A stretch of 12,844 nt of DNA, from contig JAQSDT010000742.1 in assembly GCA_029946075.1 (NCBI GenBank), forward strand, positions 1 through 12,844, given 5' to 3'. Position 1 is the stretch's first letter; each line of letters begins with the position of its first letter. The position numbers and the translations under genes are program-made. The notes below the pieces were generated by a model that ran no database searches, was not told the DNA's origin, and saw only the letters and a program-made list of their open reading frames with translations. Source of the stretch: a bacterium (GTDB lineage Bacteria > Pseudomonadota > Alphaproteobacteria > Rhizobiales > Xanthobacteraceae). Of this stretch, positions 6,473-12,844 are shown piece by piece.

Positions 6473-9046
6473 TCAATAATCCTTCAGCAGCCGCTCGATG
6501 TAGTCGAGTTCGATCTGCGGGCGGGCCGTGTCGCCGAGGCGACGGCGGAGTTCTTCGAGGATGCGGCGCACGCGCTGCACGTCGATCTCGCCGGGGATTT
6601 TCACCGAATAATCGTCGGTGAACTCGTTATTGCGCATCGGACGTCCGAGCGGATCGCTGGATCGCTGCGCGCCCTGCTGGCGGCCGCGGGGATTGCCGGG
6701 ACCATCGTCGCCGGGCTGATCGCCATCGCCCTGCTGCATCGCTTCGGCAAGGCTCTGCGCGCCCTTGCGCAGCGCCTCGAGCGCGCGGCCTTGCGAATCG
6801 ACGGCGCCGTCGGCATTGCCTTCGCCGAGCCGGCCTCCGGCATCGCCCATGGCGTTATCCGCCTGCTCCAGCCCGTCCTCGCCGTCGCCGGGGTCGCCGC
6901 CCTGACCCTGCTGGCCCTGTTCGCCGCGCTGGCCTTTCTCGCCGCGCTGGCCCGGGCCCATGCCACGCTTGGCGAGTTCTTCCTGCAGCTTCTTCAGGCG
7001 ATCGCGCAGGCCCTGCTGGTCATGCTGCAGGTCGCCCATGCTCTGCTCGCCCTGCTTGCCACGCATGCGGTCGAGCCGCGAATCCTGACCCTGCTTGTAG
7101 GTCTTGTCGCGGAGTTGCTGCTGCTTGCGGATCATGTCGCCGAGTTCGTTCAGCGCCTGCTCCATCTCGTTGTCGCCGCCCTGGCCGGGCTGCGCCATCT
7201 GCAAATTCTCCAGCATCTGCTGCAGCTGTTCGAGCAATTGCCGCGCGGCGTCCTTGTCGCCGGAGCGCGACATCCGCTCGAGCCGGTCCAGCATGCTCTT
7301 CAGATCCTGCTGGCTCAGCATCCTGGTCTTGGGATCGAGCGGACGGGCGAGCTGCTGCGGATTGTTCTTCAGCTGTTCGGCGAGCTGGCGCAGGAAGTTG
7401 TCCAGCGCCGCGCGCAGGTTGTCGGTGAGCTTCTTGATCTCCTCGTCGCTGGCGCCGCGCTCCAGCGCCTGCTTGAGCGCCTCCTGTGCCGCGCGCAACG
7501 CCTTGTCGACGTCGGTGATGTTGCCGTCCTCGATCGTCACCGCAAGCGACCACAGATTGGCGACGACCTCGCGCAACGCGACATCGGTGCGTGCGGCCTC
7601 GAGCTGGCGCGTGACGCTGCGCAGACCGAGATAGTGACCGGTTTCCGGCATGAACAGCTCGGGCGCAATCATCAGCGCATCGAGCGCGACAAACACCTGC
7701 CCGTTCTGGTTGGCGTCGAGCGCAAGGATGCGGCGCTGCTCGATCAGCGCCCGCGCCAGCGGTTTGGTGAACAGCCGCTCCGGCAGGCGCATGTTGAAGG
7801 GCTCGCTCTTGCCTTCATTGCCGGCCTCGTCCCTGGCCGTCAGCGTCAGCGTCACGTCGGCGCCGGCATAGGGATCCTCGCTGAGGTCCTTGACGGTCTG
7901 ACCGACGCCGTTGCGGGTGCGCGCGTTCGGCATGACCAGCGGAAACTGCGGCGCCTCGAACAGCGGGCGCGGATCGACCGGCTTGCTGCCGTCTTTCGCC
8001 GGTTCTTTGGCGCGGGCCGCGAACTGGGCGCGGGCTTCGCTGACGCCGTAATCATCCTCGAGCTTGTAGGACATCTGCAGCGAGCCGCGGGCCTGCCGCT
8101 CCGGGTCCTTGACCAGCGAGATGGTCGGCGCGCGATCCGGCGTCGCGGCGAATCGCCATTGCGGCTGACCGGCGGGCGCGCGGACATGCGCGGTGCCGTC
8201 GGCGGTGATCTTGAAATGCCGTTCGTTGGTGCCCTTCGGCGCCTGCTCGCTCGGCGCCACTTCCGTCACGCCGCCACCGACCACGACGTCGATGGTGCCG
8301 CCGCTGGAACGCACCAGCAGCGTGCTGCCCGCGGGAACCCCGAGCGGGCCGGCGTCGGGCGAGGCGGCATCCTTGTTGGCGGCGGAAAGAATAATCGGCG
8401 GCTTGCCGGTATAGGACGGCGGCGTCACCCAGGCATCGACGCGCACGTTCGTGGGCGCCAGCACGCCGTTCCAGTCGAACGCCGCGGCAATCCGCATGGT
8501 GCGCTCGTCGCCGGCCGCGACATAGGCAGCGGCGACCATCACCATGACCAGCGCGCGCAAGGCCCAGGGATCGTGGATCGCCAGCCGCGGCGACGGCAAT
8601 CCGGCACGGATTTTCCTGATCGAGGCCAGCGTGCGCTCGCGCTGCTCGCGCCACAGCGCCTGCGCGAACGGATCCTGGCTGGCGAGGGTATCGGTGAGCG
8701 CGGTCGCCGGGCGGTGGCGAATGCCGGTGCCACGATCGAGCCTGGCCAGCGCCTCTTCACGGGTCGGCCAGCGGAACCGGAGCAGCGGCCACAGGGCGGC
8801 CAGCGCCAGCAGCACGAACAGCCCGATGCCGATGGCGCGGGCGAGGAACGGCAGCGCCAGCCACAGGCCAGCCCAGGACACCACCAGAAACAGTCCGACG
8901 ACGCTCAGAACCCGGGCCAGAGCCGGCCAGCCGCGCTCCCATGCGATCGCATATTTGGCCCGTTCCAGGGCCTGCGCCAGATGCAGCCGCGCGACCGCAT
9001 CCGGCGCGCGCGCGGGCTGCGAGGGGTCAGGGGAGACGTCGTTCAA
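6473..9046 (-). CDS. TIGR02302/DUF4175 family large membrane protein
   Basis: An 857-residue protein of the alphaproteobacterial low-complexity family TIGR02302 (DUF4175). Two transmembrane helices lie at about 47-66 and 70-90 and a third at about 165-180. Next come a domain with VDAWVTPPSYTGKPPI (roughly residues 200-215), a region of beta strands, and a long helical part rich in Gln (repeated LEQLQQ-type runs). A Gly/Gln-rich low-complexity stretch sits at about 695-722, and the C-terminal tail is conserved (DFSVKIP-like region through ERLLKDY). Function is unknown. An ATG at 9124 would add 26 residues. The TTG at 9046 gives the usual NDVSPDPSQPARAPDAVARL start and has GGAG exactly 6 nt upstream, so it is preferred. 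The gene is intact as one frame. The neighbours on either side run in the opposite direction. Confidence 0.88.
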   Translation of the reverse strand: MNDVSPDPSQPARAPDAVARLHLAQALERAKYAIAWERGWPALARVLSVVGLFLVVSWAGLWLALPFLARAIGIGLFVLLALAALWPLLRFRWPTREEALARLDRGTGIRHRPATALTDTLASQDPFAQALWREQRERTLASIRKIRAGLPSPRLAIHDPWALRALVMVMVAAAYVAAGDERTMRIAAAFDWNGVLAPTNVRVDAWVTPPSYTGKPPIILSAANKDAASPDAGPLGVPAGSTLLVRSSGGTIDVVVGGGVTEVAPSEQAPKGTNERHFKITADGTAHVRAPAGQPQWRFAATPDRAPTISLVKDPERQARGSLQMSYKLEDDYGVSEARAQFAARAKEPAKDGSKPVDPRPLFEAPQFPLVMPNARTRNGVGQTVKDLSEDPYAGADVTLTLTARDEAGNEGKSEPFNMRLPERLFTKPLARALIEQRRILALDANQNGQVFVALDALMIAPELFMPETGHYLGLRSVTRQLEAARTDVALREVVANLWSLAVTIEDGNITDVDKALRAAQEALKQALERGASDEEIKKLTDNLRAALDNFLRQLAEQLKNNPQQLARPLDPKTRMLSQQDLKSMLDRLERMSRSGDKDAARQLLEQLQQMLENLQMAQPGQGGDNEMEQALNELGDMIRKQQQLRDKTYKQGQDSRLDRMRGKQGEQSMGDLQHDQQGLRDRLKKLQEELAKRGMGPGQRGEKGQRGEQGQQGQGGDPGDGEDGLEQADNAMGDAGGRLGEGNADGAVDSQGRALEALRKGAQSLAEAMQQGDGDQPGDDGPGNPRGRQQGAQRSSDPLGRPMRNNEFTDDYSVKIPGEIDVQRVRRILEELRRRLGDTARPQIELDYIERLLKDY

Positions 9047-9211
9047 TAAACTCTCCGGGTTGCCGACACAGCAGCCTAGCACAGCGGCGGAGTTGAGGCA
9101 CCCGCGCCAGGAGGGTTCCCACACCGGGAATTACGCATAACACGAAGGCGTGACTGCGGCCCGGCGACCCCGTAACGTCGGCGCCGAACCGTAAAAATAC
9201 GAGGAAACGTC
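9047..9211. promoter_or_regulatory. Divergent intergenic region, TIGR02302 gene and carboxymuconolactone decarboxylase-family gene
   Basis: These 165 bp should carry promoters in both directions by layout. The only clear elements are the two ribosome-binding sites at its edges: minus-strand GGAG at 9053-9056 and plus-strand GAGGAAA from 9201. I see no convincing promoter hexamers, terminator or larger inverted repeat. Confidence 0.35.
9053..9056 (-). promoter_or_regulatory. Ribosome-binding site for the TIGR02302 TTG start
   Basis: A minus-strand GGAG lies 6 nt before the TTG at 9044-9046. The layout is the same as for ftsE: GGAG, 6 nt, TTG. This site decides the start against the ATG at 9124. 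Confidence 0.7.
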
Positions 9212-9592
9212 ATGGACCAGAAGACGCACGACAAAGGGCTCGAAATCCGCAAGAAGGTGCTCGGCGAAGCCTATGTCAACAACGCGCTGAAGAACGCCGA
9301 CAGCTTCAACAAACCGTTCCAGGAGCTGGTCACCGAATATTGCTGGGGCGCGGTCTGGGGCCGCGAGGAATTGCCGCACAAGACCCGCAGCATGCTCAAC
9401 CTCGCGATGATCTCGATCCTCAACCGTCCGCATGAACTCAAGGCCCACATCAAGGGCGCACTGACCAACGGCGTCAGCCGCGACGAAATCCGCGAGATCT
9501 TCATGCAGGTCGCGATCTATGCCGGCGTGCCCGCCGGCGTCGACAGTTTCAGGATCGCGCGCGAAGTGTTCGCGGAATTGGACAAGGCCTGA
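9212..9592 (+). CDS. Carboxymuconolactone decarboxylase family protein (PcaC-like)
   Basis: A 126-residue protein, one CMD domain, close to PcaC in length and pattern: KPFQELVTEYCWGAVWGREE (35-52, read with gaps), KTRSMLNLAMISILNR, then HELKAHIKGALTNGVSRDEI and the C-terminal AIYAGVPAGVDSF. PcaC decarboxylates gamma-carboxymuconolactone in the protocatechuate branch of the beta-ketoadipate pathway. H79 sits where the family has its conserved active-site His. No CxxC is present (one Cys, C44), so it is not an AhpD-type peroxidase. No other pca gene is in the window, so the true substrate may differ, and I give no symbol. GAGGAAA before the ATG at 9212 supports the start. The next gene, in the same direction, follows after 178 bp that contain a repeat element. 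Confidence 0.85.
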   Translation: MDQKTHDKGLEIRKKVLGEAYVNNALKNADSFNKPFQELVTEYCWGAVWGREELPHKTRSMLNLAMISILNRPHELKAHIKGALTNGVSRDEIREIFMQVAIYAGVPAGVDSFRIAREVFAELDKA

Positions 9593-9615
9593 GCAAAGTG
9601 TCCACCATACCGAGA

Positions 9616-9722
9616 CTGTCGTCGCCCGGCTCGACCGGGCGATCCAGTACGCCGCGGCCTGTCGGCACCATCGCTGGCGTCTCTGGAATACTGGGTCGCC
9701 CGATTAAATCGGGCGATGACAG
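9616..9722. repeat. Dispersed intergenic mosaic repeat, copy 2 (about 107 bp)
   Basis: This element is in the gap between the two co-directional metabolic genes. It has the same plan as the copy at 6346-6451: terminal hairpins around a shared core. The left hairpin is TCGCCCGG-CTCGA-CCGGGCGA, an 8-bp perfect stem. The right hairpin is TCGCCCGAT-TAA-ATCGGGCGA, a 9-bp perfect stem. The outer ends CTGTC and GACAG pair. The core blocks CCAGTACGCCGCGGCC and TCTCTGGAATACTGG are identical to copy 1, while the hairpin arms differ in sequence yet keep pairing. In RNA it could act as a processing or attenuation site; this is inference. Confidence 0.85.
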
Positions 9723-9759
9723 CCGTGGTTGCTTCAACTCACAATGACGTTTGGACTTC

Positions 9760-9765
9760 AAGGAG
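9760..9765 (+). promoter_or_regulatory. Strong ribosome-binding site of the dehydrogenase gene
   Basis: AAGGAG ends 5 nt before the ATG at 9771. It is the strongest Shine-Dalgarno sequence in the window and fixes the start against an upstream in-frame codon at 9729. Confidence 0.75.
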
Positions 9766-9770
9766 ACACC

Positions 9771-10679
9771 ATGGAAATCGGATTCATCGGCCTCGGGAAA
9801 ATGGGTTTCCCGATGGCGCGACGGCTGATCGAGGCCGGGCATCAGCTCACCGTGTTCGACACGCGGAAAGAAGCCGTCGACCAGCTTGTCGCGCTCGGCG
9901 CCAAGGCGGCGTCCTCGCCCAGGGACATCGCCGACCGCTGCGAGAACGTGCTGGCGAGCCTGCCCTCGCTGCAGGCCTCGCTTGAAGTCGCCACCGGCGC
10001 CGGCGGCGTGATCGACGGCAGCCGGGTCAAGCGCTTCGTCGATCTGTCCACCGTCGGCTCGCAAATGGCGACCCGGATTCACGGCCTGCTGGCGAAGAAG
10101 AACATCGTGCAGATCGACAGCCCCGTCAGCGGCGGCGTCGGCGGCGCCGAGAAGGGCACGCTGGCCGTGATGGTCTCGGGACCGAAGCCCGATTTCGCGA
10201 TCCTGAAACCCGCGCTCGACGTGATCGGCAGGGTGTTCTTCATCGGCGAGAAGCCCGGCTCGGCGCAGACCATGAAGCTCGCCAACAATTTCCTGTCGGC
10301 AACGGCGATGGTGGCGACGTCGGAGGCGGTGGTGATGGGCGTCAAGTCCGGCCTCGATCCGGCCGTGATGATCGACGTCATCAATGCCGGCTCGGGGCTC
10401 AATACCGCGAGCCGCGACAAATTTCCCAAATCAGTTCTGCCGCGCAGCTTCGACTTCGGCTTCGCCACCGGGCTGATGGTGAAGGACGTGCGGCTGGCGC
10501 TGGACGAGATGAAATCGCTGGGGCTGTCGATGGAAGTCGCCGAAGCGGTCGGCCGGCTCTGGGAAGTCATCATCCGCGACGAGGGCGCCGAGTCGGATTT
10601 CACGGCCGCGATCAAGCCGATCGAGAAGGCCGCGGGTGTGATCGTCGGCGGCGCAAAGGGCGGATCGACGGGAAAATAG
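9771..10679 (+). CDS. NAD(P)-dependent beta-hydroxyacid dehydrogenase (3-hydroxyisobutyrate dehydrogenase / tartronate semialdehyde reductase family)
   Basis: A 302-residue oxidoreductase of the beta-hydroxyacid dehydrogenase family. The N-terminal Rossmann motif is GFIGLGKMGFPMARRL (4-19). D30 at the end of the second strand (VFD) suggests a preference for NAD over NADP. The substrate-binding block is DSPVSGGVGGAEKGTL (116-131). Catalytic K169 is in GSAQTMKLANN, with N173 four residues on. The family reversibly oxidises 3-hydroxyisobutyrate, D-glycerate/tartronate semialdehyde and similar acids; the exact substrate cannot be read here. The start is the ATG at 9771, which has a perfect AAGGAG 5 nt upstream. 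An in-frame ATG-type start at 9729 would place the N-terminus at the edge of the upstream repeat and lacks such a site. It runs in the same direction as the PcaC-like gene and converges on lysA. Confidence 0.9.
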   Translation: MEIGFIGLGKMGFPMARRLIEAGHQLTVFDTRKEAVDQLVALGAKAASSPRDIADRCENVLASLPSLQASLEVATGAGGVIDGSRVKRFVDLSTVGSQMATRIHGLLAKKNIVQIDSPVSGGVGGAEKGTLAVMVSGPKPDFAILKPALDVIGRVFFIGEKPGSAQTMKLANNFLSATAMVATSEAVVMGVKSGLDPAVMIDVINAGSGLNTASRDKFPKSVLPRSFDFGFATGLMVKDVRLALDEMKSLGLSMEVAEAVGRLWEVIIRDEGAESDFTAAIKPIEKAAGVIVGGAKGGSTGK

Positions 10680-10690
10680 TGATGAAGGCG

Positions 10691-10773
10691 TAGGATCGGT
10701 GGAGCGCAGCGATACCCATCAATACCAGTGCGTGGTGTGAGATGATGGGTATCGCGACGCTCCACCCATCCTA
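10691..10773. repeat. Large imperfect inverted repeat (30-bp arms) between convergent genes
   Basis: The left arm (10691-10720) and right arm (10744-10773) are complementary at 27 of 30 positions around a 23-bp loop. The arms begin and end in TAGGAT and ATCCTA. The element fills most of the 99-bp gap between the convergent dehydrogenase and lysA genes, so it may end transcription from both sides or stabilise the 3' ends. There is no T-run, so it is not a classical intrinsic terminator. It resembles a GGATGGGT/CCACCCATCC-type dispersed repeat I recall from Bradyrhizobium; copy number cannot be checked here. Confidence 0.85.
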
Positions 10774-10778
10774 CAACA

Positions 10779-12044
10779 TCACAGCCACGGCGCAGGTTTA
10801 TCCATCGCAATCAGATCCTCGACCTCGATGCGCGGGCGCACCACCGCGTACTGGTCGCCCTTGACCAACACTTCCGGCACCAGCGGCCGCGTGTTGTAGA
10901 AGCCGGACTGCACGGCGCCGTAGGCGCCGGCGGTCATGATCGCGATGAGATCGCCGGCCTTCGGCTGCGGCAGCCTGCGATCGAGCGCGAGATAGTCGCC
11001 GGTCTCGCAGACCGGGCCGACCACGTCGGCCATGATCGTTGCCTCCCCCGCGGCGGGCTCGCGCACCGGGACGATGTCGTGATGGGCTTCATACAGCGTC
11101 GGGCGGATCAGGTCGTTCATCGCGGCGTCGATGATGACGAAATTCTTGGCCTCGCCCGGCTTCACATAGATGACGCGGGCCACGAGGATGCCGGCATTGC
11201 CGACGATCATCCGTCCCGGCTCGAACATCAGCGTGCAGCCGAGATTATGCGTGACGCGCTTGACCATCGCGGCATAGGCCGAGGGCAGCGGCGGGGCCTC
11301 GCGGTCGGCGTGATAGGGAATGCCGAGCCCGCCGCCGAAATCGATATGCTCGATCTTGTGGCCGTCCGCGCGCAGCGTGTGCACGAAATCCGACAGGATG
11401 CGGAACGCGGTTTCCATCTTGGCCAGATCCGTGATCTGGCTGCCGATGTGCATATCGGTTCCGGTCACCGCGATCCCCGGCAGCTTCGCCGCCCGCGCAT
11501 AGACCTGGCGTGCCAGCGCGATCGGAATTCCGAACTTGTTCTCGGACTTGCCGGTGGCGATCTTGGCATGGGTGCCGGCATCGACGTCCGGATTGACGCG
11601 CAAGGAAATCCGCGCGGTCTTGCCGGCCTCGACCGCGAGCTTCGACAGCAATTCCAGTTCGGGCTCGGACTCGACGTTGATGCAGAGAATGTCGGCGGCC
11701 AGCGCTGCGCGAAGTTCGATCGCGGTCTTGCCGACGCCGGAGAACAGGATCTTGTTGGCGGGAATGCCGGCCGCCAGCGCCCGCTTCAACTCGCCGCCGG
11801 AGACCACGTCGGCGCCGGCGCCGAGTTTGGCCAGCGTGCGCAATACGGATTGATTGGAGTTCGCCTTCATGGCGTAGCAGACCAGCGTCTTCTCGCCGGC
11901 AAAGGCCTCGGTGAAGACGCGGTAGTGACGCTCCAGCGTCGCGGTCGAATAGCAATAGAACGGCGTGCCGACGGCATCGGCCAGTTCGGACAGGTTGACG
12001 TCCTCGGCGTGCAACACGCCGCCACGATAGTCGAAATGGTTCAT
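10779..12044 (-). CDS. lysA: Diaminopimelate decarboxylase LysA
   Basis: A 421-residue PLP enzyme that decarboxylates meso-diaminopimelate to L-lysine, the last step of the DAP pathway. All fold-type III markers are present: the PLP lysine K60 in CYAMKANSN, H199 in MHIGSQI, the phosphate-binding GGGLG (237-241), EPGR (275-278), the catalytic C346 in CETGD contributed across the dimer, and Y375 in AGAYGAVQSGFYN. The length is typical. The ATG at 12044 has no good Shine-Dalgarno sequence. Instead a 4-codon frame (12055-12041) ends in a TGA overlapping this ATG, which could couple translation. It lies 66 bp after lptM and is probably in an argH-lptM-lysA operon. The 3' end faces a 30-bp-arm inverted repeat. 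Confidence 0.97.
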   Translation of the reverse strand: MNHFDYRGGVLHAEDVNLSELADAVGTPFYCYSTATLERHYRVFTEAFAGEKTLVCYAMKANSNQSVLRTLAKLGAGADVVSGGELKRALAAGIPANKILFSGVGKTAIELRAALAADILCINVESEPELELLSKLAVEAGKTARISLRVNPDVDAGTHAKIATGKSENKFGIPIALARQVYARAAKLPGIAVTGTDMHIGSQITDLAKMETAFRILSDFVHTLRADGHKIEHIDFGGGLGIPYHADREAPPLPSAYAAMVKRVTHNLGCTLMFEPGRMIVGNAGILVARVIYVKPGEAKNFVIIDAAMNDLIRPTLYEAHHDIVPVREPAAGEATIMADVVGPVCETGDYLALDRRLPQPKAGDLIAIMTAGAYGAVQSGFYNTRPLVPEVLVKGDQYAVVRPRIEVEDLIAMDKPAPWL

Positions 12045-12055
12045 GGTGCAGTCAT
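12041..12055 (-). other. Four-codon minigene overlapping the lysA start (candidate translational coupler)
   Basis: On the minus strand, ATG ACT GCA CCA TGA precedes lysA, and its TGA overlaps the lysA ATG in an ATGA arrangement. Since lysA has no clear ribosome-binding site, ribosomes ending here could restart at lysA. The minigene itself also has no clear ribosome-binding site, so this may be chance. Confidence 0.25.
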
Positions 12056-12110
12056 AGCGTTTTCGAGCGAGGTGAACACCGGTTCGCGTCAGGAAAACGC
12101 GCCGAGGCCT

Positions 12111-12374
12111 CTAGTCCAGCAGCGGATCGAGGATGAATTTCTTCTTGCCGCCTTTGGGCGCCGTCGGCCCGGCTTCGGAGCCGTAGGTCGAATTGAACAC
12201 GCCCGGCTGCGCCGCGCGCTCGGCTTCGCTATCCGTGGCCTGTGCCTGGGCAGCCGGCGCGTTCGGCGGCAAATCGAGGCCGGCCTTGCGTCCGCAGCCC
12301 CCGAGCGCGAGCGCGGTGACGCTCAGCAGGATGATGGCCCATCCCGACGATGACGGGCGGTAGTTACTGGTCAC
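12111..12374 (-). CDS. lptM: LPS translocon maturation lipoprotein LptM (YifL-like)
   Basis: A small lipoprotein of 87 residues when started at the GTG at 12374. The hydrophobic signal segment (about 12-24) ends in the lipobox LGGC with C27 as the lipidated residue. It continues CGRKAGLDLPP, the family signature (a Cys-Gly-x-Lys-x-x-Leu-x-x-Pro pattern). LptM in E. coli assists assembly of the LptD/LptE translocon in the outer membrane. The C-terminal part is Ala/Pro-rich and ends KKKFILDPLLD, typical of the rhizobial version. An ATG at 12404 in frame has no ribosome-binding site. GGGGAA lies 6 nt before the GTG, so the GTG is preferred; the difference is 10 residues. It sits between argH and lysA on the same strand, an arrangement common in proteobacteria. 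Confidence 0.85.
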   Translation of the reverse strand: MTSNYRPSSSGWAIILLSVTALALGGCGRKAGLDLPPNAPAAQAQATDSEAERAAQPGVFNSTYGSEAGPTAPKGGKKKFILDPLLD

Positions 12375-12476
12375 GACGAATTCCCCAATGCGCGGGCGCA
12401 CCATACAAAGATTGCCGCGCTCTGGCGAGGCCCGGAGGCCTCCGGAACCTCACGAAATTACAGCGAAATTTTTGCT

Positions 12477-12844
12477 TCAGCCCAATTTTCGCTCTTTTTC
12501 CAGCCGCTTCAGCCAGGCTTTGGCCTGGGCCAGCACGTTCTTCGGCGCGGTGCCGCCGAAGCTGGTGCGGCTCTTCACCGAGGCCTCCACCGAGAGTACC
12601 CGCAGGGCCTCCGCGGTGATCTTCGGCTCGACCTCCTGCATCGCCTTCAGCGGCAGTTCGTGCAGCGCCACGGCCTGCTTCGAGGCGAGGCCGACGATGC
12701 GGCCGGTGACGTGGTGGGCGTCGCGGAACGGCATCTTCAGCGTCCGCACCAGCCAGTCGGCGAGATCCGTGGCGGTGGCATAGCCCTCGCCGGCAGCCAG
12801 CTTCATCCGCGCCTCGTCGGGCACGACGTCCAGGACCATGCCGG
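12477..12844 (-). CDS. argH: Argininosuccinate lyase ArgH, C-terminal part (5' end outside window)
   Basis: About 122 C-terminal residues are visible; the frame stays open to the right edge, so the start and the catalytic domains (including the SSxMPxKxN loop) lie outside. The visible part matches the C-terminal domain of argininosuccinate lyase: GYATATDLADWLVR, then MPFRDAHHVTGRIVGLA, with the rest of the family's helical tail ending in ERKLG. ArgH splits argininosuccinate to arginine and fumarate. An internal Met near 12839 is not the start, because the frame continues upstream and the domain would be cut in the middle. It is the first visible gene of a probable argH-lptM-lysA operon, 102 bp upstream of the lptM GTG. 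Confidence 0.95.
   Translation of the reverse strand, partial: GMVLDVVPDEARMKLAAGEGYATATDLADWLVRTLKMPFRDAHHVTGRIVGLASKQAVALHELPLKAMQEVEPKITAEALRVLSVEASVKSRTSFGGTAPKNVLAQAKAWLKRLEKERKLG

Noticed and set aside
6791..9049. A 752-codon open frame on the plus strand
   Set aside because: It is antisense to the TIGR02302 gene, its translation has no recognisable domain and is rich in Arg/His/Ala as expected from high-G+C shadow frames, and the minus frame matches a known family along its length.
9212..9592. AhpD-type alkyl hydroperoxidase
   Set aside because: The CxxC redox pair is missing (a single Cys at residue 44), and the sequence pattern is that of PcaC-type proteins.
9519..9707. A 62-codon frame ending in WNTGSPD
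   Set aside because: Its C-terminal half is read from the mosaic repeat at 9616-9722. Such repeat-derived peptides are a known annotation artefact, and the N-terminal half overlaps the PcaC-like gene out of frame.
11079..12353. A 424-codon open frame on the plus strand
   Set aside because: It is antisense to lysA and lptM, both of which carry clear family motifs.
1..12844. Mobile element, prophage, toxin-antitoxin, defence island, tRNA or rRNA
   Set aside because: No transposase, integrase, phage, nuclease/helicase defence gene, or cloverleaf/rRNA-like sequence was found on either strand; the content is housekeeping plus small intergenic repeats.

Overview
The window reads as chromosomal core sequence from an alphaproteobacterium of the Rhizobiales (Hyphomicrobiales), most likely Bradyrhizobium or a close Nitrobacteraceae relative. 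The base composition is high in G+C, with long antisense shadow ORFs. The proteins match families typical of the group: TIGR02302/DUF4175, DUF2125, CpdR and an MJ0042 zinc-ribbon membrane protein. Two ~106-bp intergenic mosaic repeats and one 30-bp-arm inverted repeat resemble dispersed intergenic repeats I associate with Bradyrhizobium genomes. Genus assignment is inference; no rRNA or other marker is present.

Layout, left to right. (1) The 3' end of an anti-sigma-factor-like membrane protein gene (+) converges on a DUF2125 envelope protein gene (-). (2) A ChaC-type gamma-glutamylcyclotransferase gene (+) is divergent from DUF2125 and runs tail-to-tail, 13 bp apart, into a YdcF/SanA/ElyC-type (DUF218) membrane protein gene (-). 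(3) Six tandem copies of a 16-bp unit separate that gene from ftsX. (4) ftsE-ftsX (-) overlap by 8 bp, and ftsE appears to start at a TTG. (5) Divergent from ftsE is a two-gene unit (+): the zinc-ribbon membrane protein and the cell-cycle response regulator CpdR. (6) A mosaic repeat fills the convergent gap to a large TIGR02302/DUF4175 membrane protein gene (-), also with a TTG start. (7) Two metabolic genes (+), a carboxymuconolactone decarboxylase-family protein and a beta-hydroxyacid dehydrogenase, are separated by the second mosaic repeat. (8) A large inverted repeat lies in the convergent gap to lysA (-), preceded by lptM (-) and the 3' end of argH (-), which runs off the right edge.

Functionally, the left and middle parts concern the envelope and cell division: FtsEX controls septal peptidoglycan hydrolysis, the YdcF-family protein is envelope-linked, and CpdR controls cell-cycle proteolysis through ClpXP. 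The right part is amino-acid biosynthesis: argH for arginine and lysA for lysine, whose substrate meso-diaminopimelate also feeds peptidoglycan. Between them is lptM, for the LPS-export translocon. The oppositely oriented decarboxylase/dehydrogenase pair, bounded by repeats, looks like an insertion between lysA and the TIGR02302 gene, which I recall as neighbours in many Rhizobiales.

I found no transposase, integrase, CRISPR array, toxin-antitoxin pair, phage gene, tRNA or rRNA, and no convincing new multi-gene system. The points most worth a second look are the 16-bp tandem repeat after ftsX, the two mosaic repeats, the large inverted repeat, the paired TTG starts, the zinc-ribbon/CpdR unit next to ftsEX, and a 4-codon minigene overlapping the lysA start. 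No stretch over 300 bases lacks a gene; the longest intergenic gap is about 194 bp.
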